This document shows, one piece after another, positions 5,405 to 6,337 of a DNA stretch of 6,337 nucleotides. Position numbers and translations under genes: made by a program. The DNA lies in the NCBI GenBank assembly GCA_005883695.1, contig VBBV01000022.1:1-6337 (forward strand), written 5' to 3'. Numbering within the stretch: position 1 is the first letter of the stretch; each line of letters opens with the position of its first letter. The notes beneath the pieces were generated by a model. That model was given only the letters and a program-made list of their open reading frames with translations. It made no database searches and was not told the origin of the DNA. This DNA comes from Candidatus Bathyarchaeota archaeon. GTDB taxonomy: Archaea > Thermoproteota > Bathyarchaeia > 40CM-2-53-6.

Positions 5405-5704
5405 TTGAGCCGATGGGAGTGCCTGACTGGGCATATCTTTGAGGGCAACTTCTTCTCGCCACCTACCGCACGAACTGGAAGCCCTTCGAGGAGCCTCACA
5501 GGCTTTGCCTGTCCAGCTTGCGGTGAAGTCATGCTCCTATCAAGAGAGGAAGGGGCTATGATGCTGCTGAAGCGTATTCGAGAGTTTATTGGCGAAGTTT
5601 CTAAGGATCCTCAATACGGAACCGATGGTTCCTTGATTCTTACAGAAGTAGATCGGCTTGAAATTACCATCAAGAAGATTGCAGAAGAAGCAGCTAGGCC
5701 ATAG
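5405..5704 (+). CDS. Small zinc-ribbon-like protein of unknown function
   Basis: This 99-residue protein starts at TTG 5405. The first 45 residues look like a metal-binding ribbon: WECLTGHIFEG (5-14, with Cys6 and His10) and FACPACGEVML (35-44, with Cys36 and Cys39), separated by a flexible Ser/Pro/Thr-rich loop (19-32). Cys-x3-His plus Cys-x2-Cys would hold one zinc ion. The rest (51-96) is amphipathic and helix-rich, MMLLKRIREFIGEV and DRLEITIKKIAEEA, and may form a helical hairpin or a dimer surface. It ends 2 nt before the dephospho-CoA kinase, so the two are probably co-transcribed. In many Euryarchaeota the small zinc-ribbon gene before this kinase is spt4, but the spacing of the ligands and the N-terminus do not fit Spt4, and I do not recognise the family. 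No signal peptide or membrane segment is visible. Confidence 0.75.
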   Translation: MSRWECLTGHIFEGNFFSPPTARTGSPSRSLTGFACPACGEVMLLSREEGAMMLLKRIREFIGEVSKDPQYGTDGSLILTEVDRLEITIKKIAEEAARP

Positions 5705-5706
5705 GG

Positions 5707-6291
5707 TTGTTCTTTGCGTCCCGGTCCGCGATCTCAAACATTGATTTAGAGAGTCAGACTCAAACGAACAGTGCGTTGACAAGCTTCCGTCCATCTCAAT
5801 CCGACCTCGTTCGCCTAAAGACTCCCCTGGGAAAACTCCTCACTGGGACACCCGCTGAAACCATGCCCAAGTTGAGGACGCTGATTCAACAGAACAAACC
5901 CCCTAAAGTCACTACAGTTGGCGACGTAGTCTCACGACAGACACTATCAACGGGAATACAGGTCGACCTGCGAATACTAGACCAGATGACTCTTAGACAG
6001 AGGATCAGCGCAGTCGAGATAAAGGCGGAGCAGACTTACAGAGTCAGAAATCCAGCGGGGGTCATAACAAGAGAGGCGTGGGATGCCATTAAAGAGGCCC
6101 TGCAACACACGGAAGCAGTAATCTACGTGGACGGCGAAGAAGACCTCTTGGCCATTCCCGCTATTCTTGAGTCTCCAGACAAAGCCTTCATCGTCTACGG
6201 ACAGCCGTCACAGGGAGTTGTAGTGGTAACAGCATCACCCGAGGTGAAGCATGAGGTCAGAGAAATGATGAACCGAATGACCGAAGAGTAA
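5707..6291 (+). CDS. GTP-dependent dephospho-CoA kinase (DUF359 family)
   Basis: It transfers phosphate from GTP to the 3'-hydroxyl of dephospho-CoA, the final step of CoA synthesis in archaea, and is unrelated to bacterial CoaE. Family landmarks appear in order: KTPLGKLLTG (38-47), TTVGDVVSRQTL (69-80), VDLRILDQMTLRQ (86-98, matching the family's D...IVD...R block), YRVRNPAGVITREAWDAI (111-128), YVDGEEDLLAIPAI (140-153) and VYGQPSQGVVVV (163-174). The longest frame has 194 residues from TTG 5707. The first 25 residues look unconserved and an in-frame TTG at 5776 would give 171 residues, closer to the family norm; neither has a strong ribosome binding site, though coupling to the zinc-ribbon gene 2 nt upstream would favour 5707. 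The remaining 46 nt to the window edge show no start codon for a following gene. Confidence 0.92.
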   Translation: MFFASRSAISNIDLESQTQTNSALTSFRPSQSDLVRLKTPLGKLLTGTPAETMPKLRTLIQQNKPPKVTTVGDVVSRQTLSTGIQVDLRILDQMTLRQRISAVEIKAEQTYRVRNPAGVITREAWDAIKEALQHTEAVIYVDGEEDLLAIPAILESPDKAFIVYGQPSQGVVVVTASPEVKHEVREMMNRMTEE

Positions 6292-6337
6292 GAACACTTC
6301 TAGCAAAGCTCGCGATTCAGGCCCGAGAGAAACTCGC

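Noticed and set aside
6292..6337. Start of a further gene after the kinase
   Set aside because: A plus-strand frame here is open (RTLLAKLAIQAREKL) but has no ATG, GTG or TTG in the window, and 46 nt are too few to judge.
1..6337. CRISPR array, insertion sequence, integrase or toxin-antitoxin genes
   Set aside because: No regularly spaced repeats, transposase motifs, terminal inverted repeats or small toxin-like gene pairs were seen.

Overview
The window looks archaeal. The best marker is a GTP-dependent dephospho-CoA kinase (DUF359 family), which is the archaeal route for the last step of CoA synthesis. TATA-like boxes, many TTG/GTG starts and a recurring GGAGAT(C) Shine-Dalgarno about 8 nt before the start fit this. 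GC content is moderate. I cannot place the organism below 'archaeon', and no ribosomal RNA, tRNA, CRISPR array or insertion sequence is visible.

Layout: two divergent halves are separated by a regulatory region at about 3764-4023. The left half (1-3763, all minus strand) reads right to left: a DegT/DnrJ/EryC1/StrS-type aminotransferase with a large internal deletion, a Gfo/Idh/MocA oxidoreductase, a left-handed beta-helix acetyltransferase of WbpD/WlbB type, a family 2 glycosyltransferase, and an unrecognised gene that runs off the left edge. The genes are tightly packed (15 nt gap, 4 nt overlap, near-contact, 2 nt gap), so this is probably one operon. Dehydrogenase plus aminotransferase plus N-acetyltransferase is the WbpB-WbpE-WbpD set that converts UDP-GlcNAcA to UDP-2,3-diacetamido-2,3-dideoxyglucuronic acid in bacteria and methanogens. 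Such sugars go into surface polysaccharides or N-glycans, and the glycosyltransferase would use the product.

The right half (plus strand) holds a class I (bacterial-type) glyceraldehyde-3-phosphate dehydrogenase whose cofactor residues suggest NADP(H), preceded by a small in-frame leader ORF that ends exactly at its start codon. After a 244 nt gap come a small zinc-ribbon-like protein and, 2 nt later, the dephospho-CoA kinase.

Main anomalies: (1) the aminotransferase is uninterrupted but lacks roughly 90-100 residues, including the PLP-binding lysine; (2) the conserved first strand of the glycosyltransferase is encoded but has no usual start codon; (3) the 34-codon leader ORF abuts the GAPDH gene; (4) a 235-codon open frame lies at the left edge. 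I see no clear new defence or mobile system.
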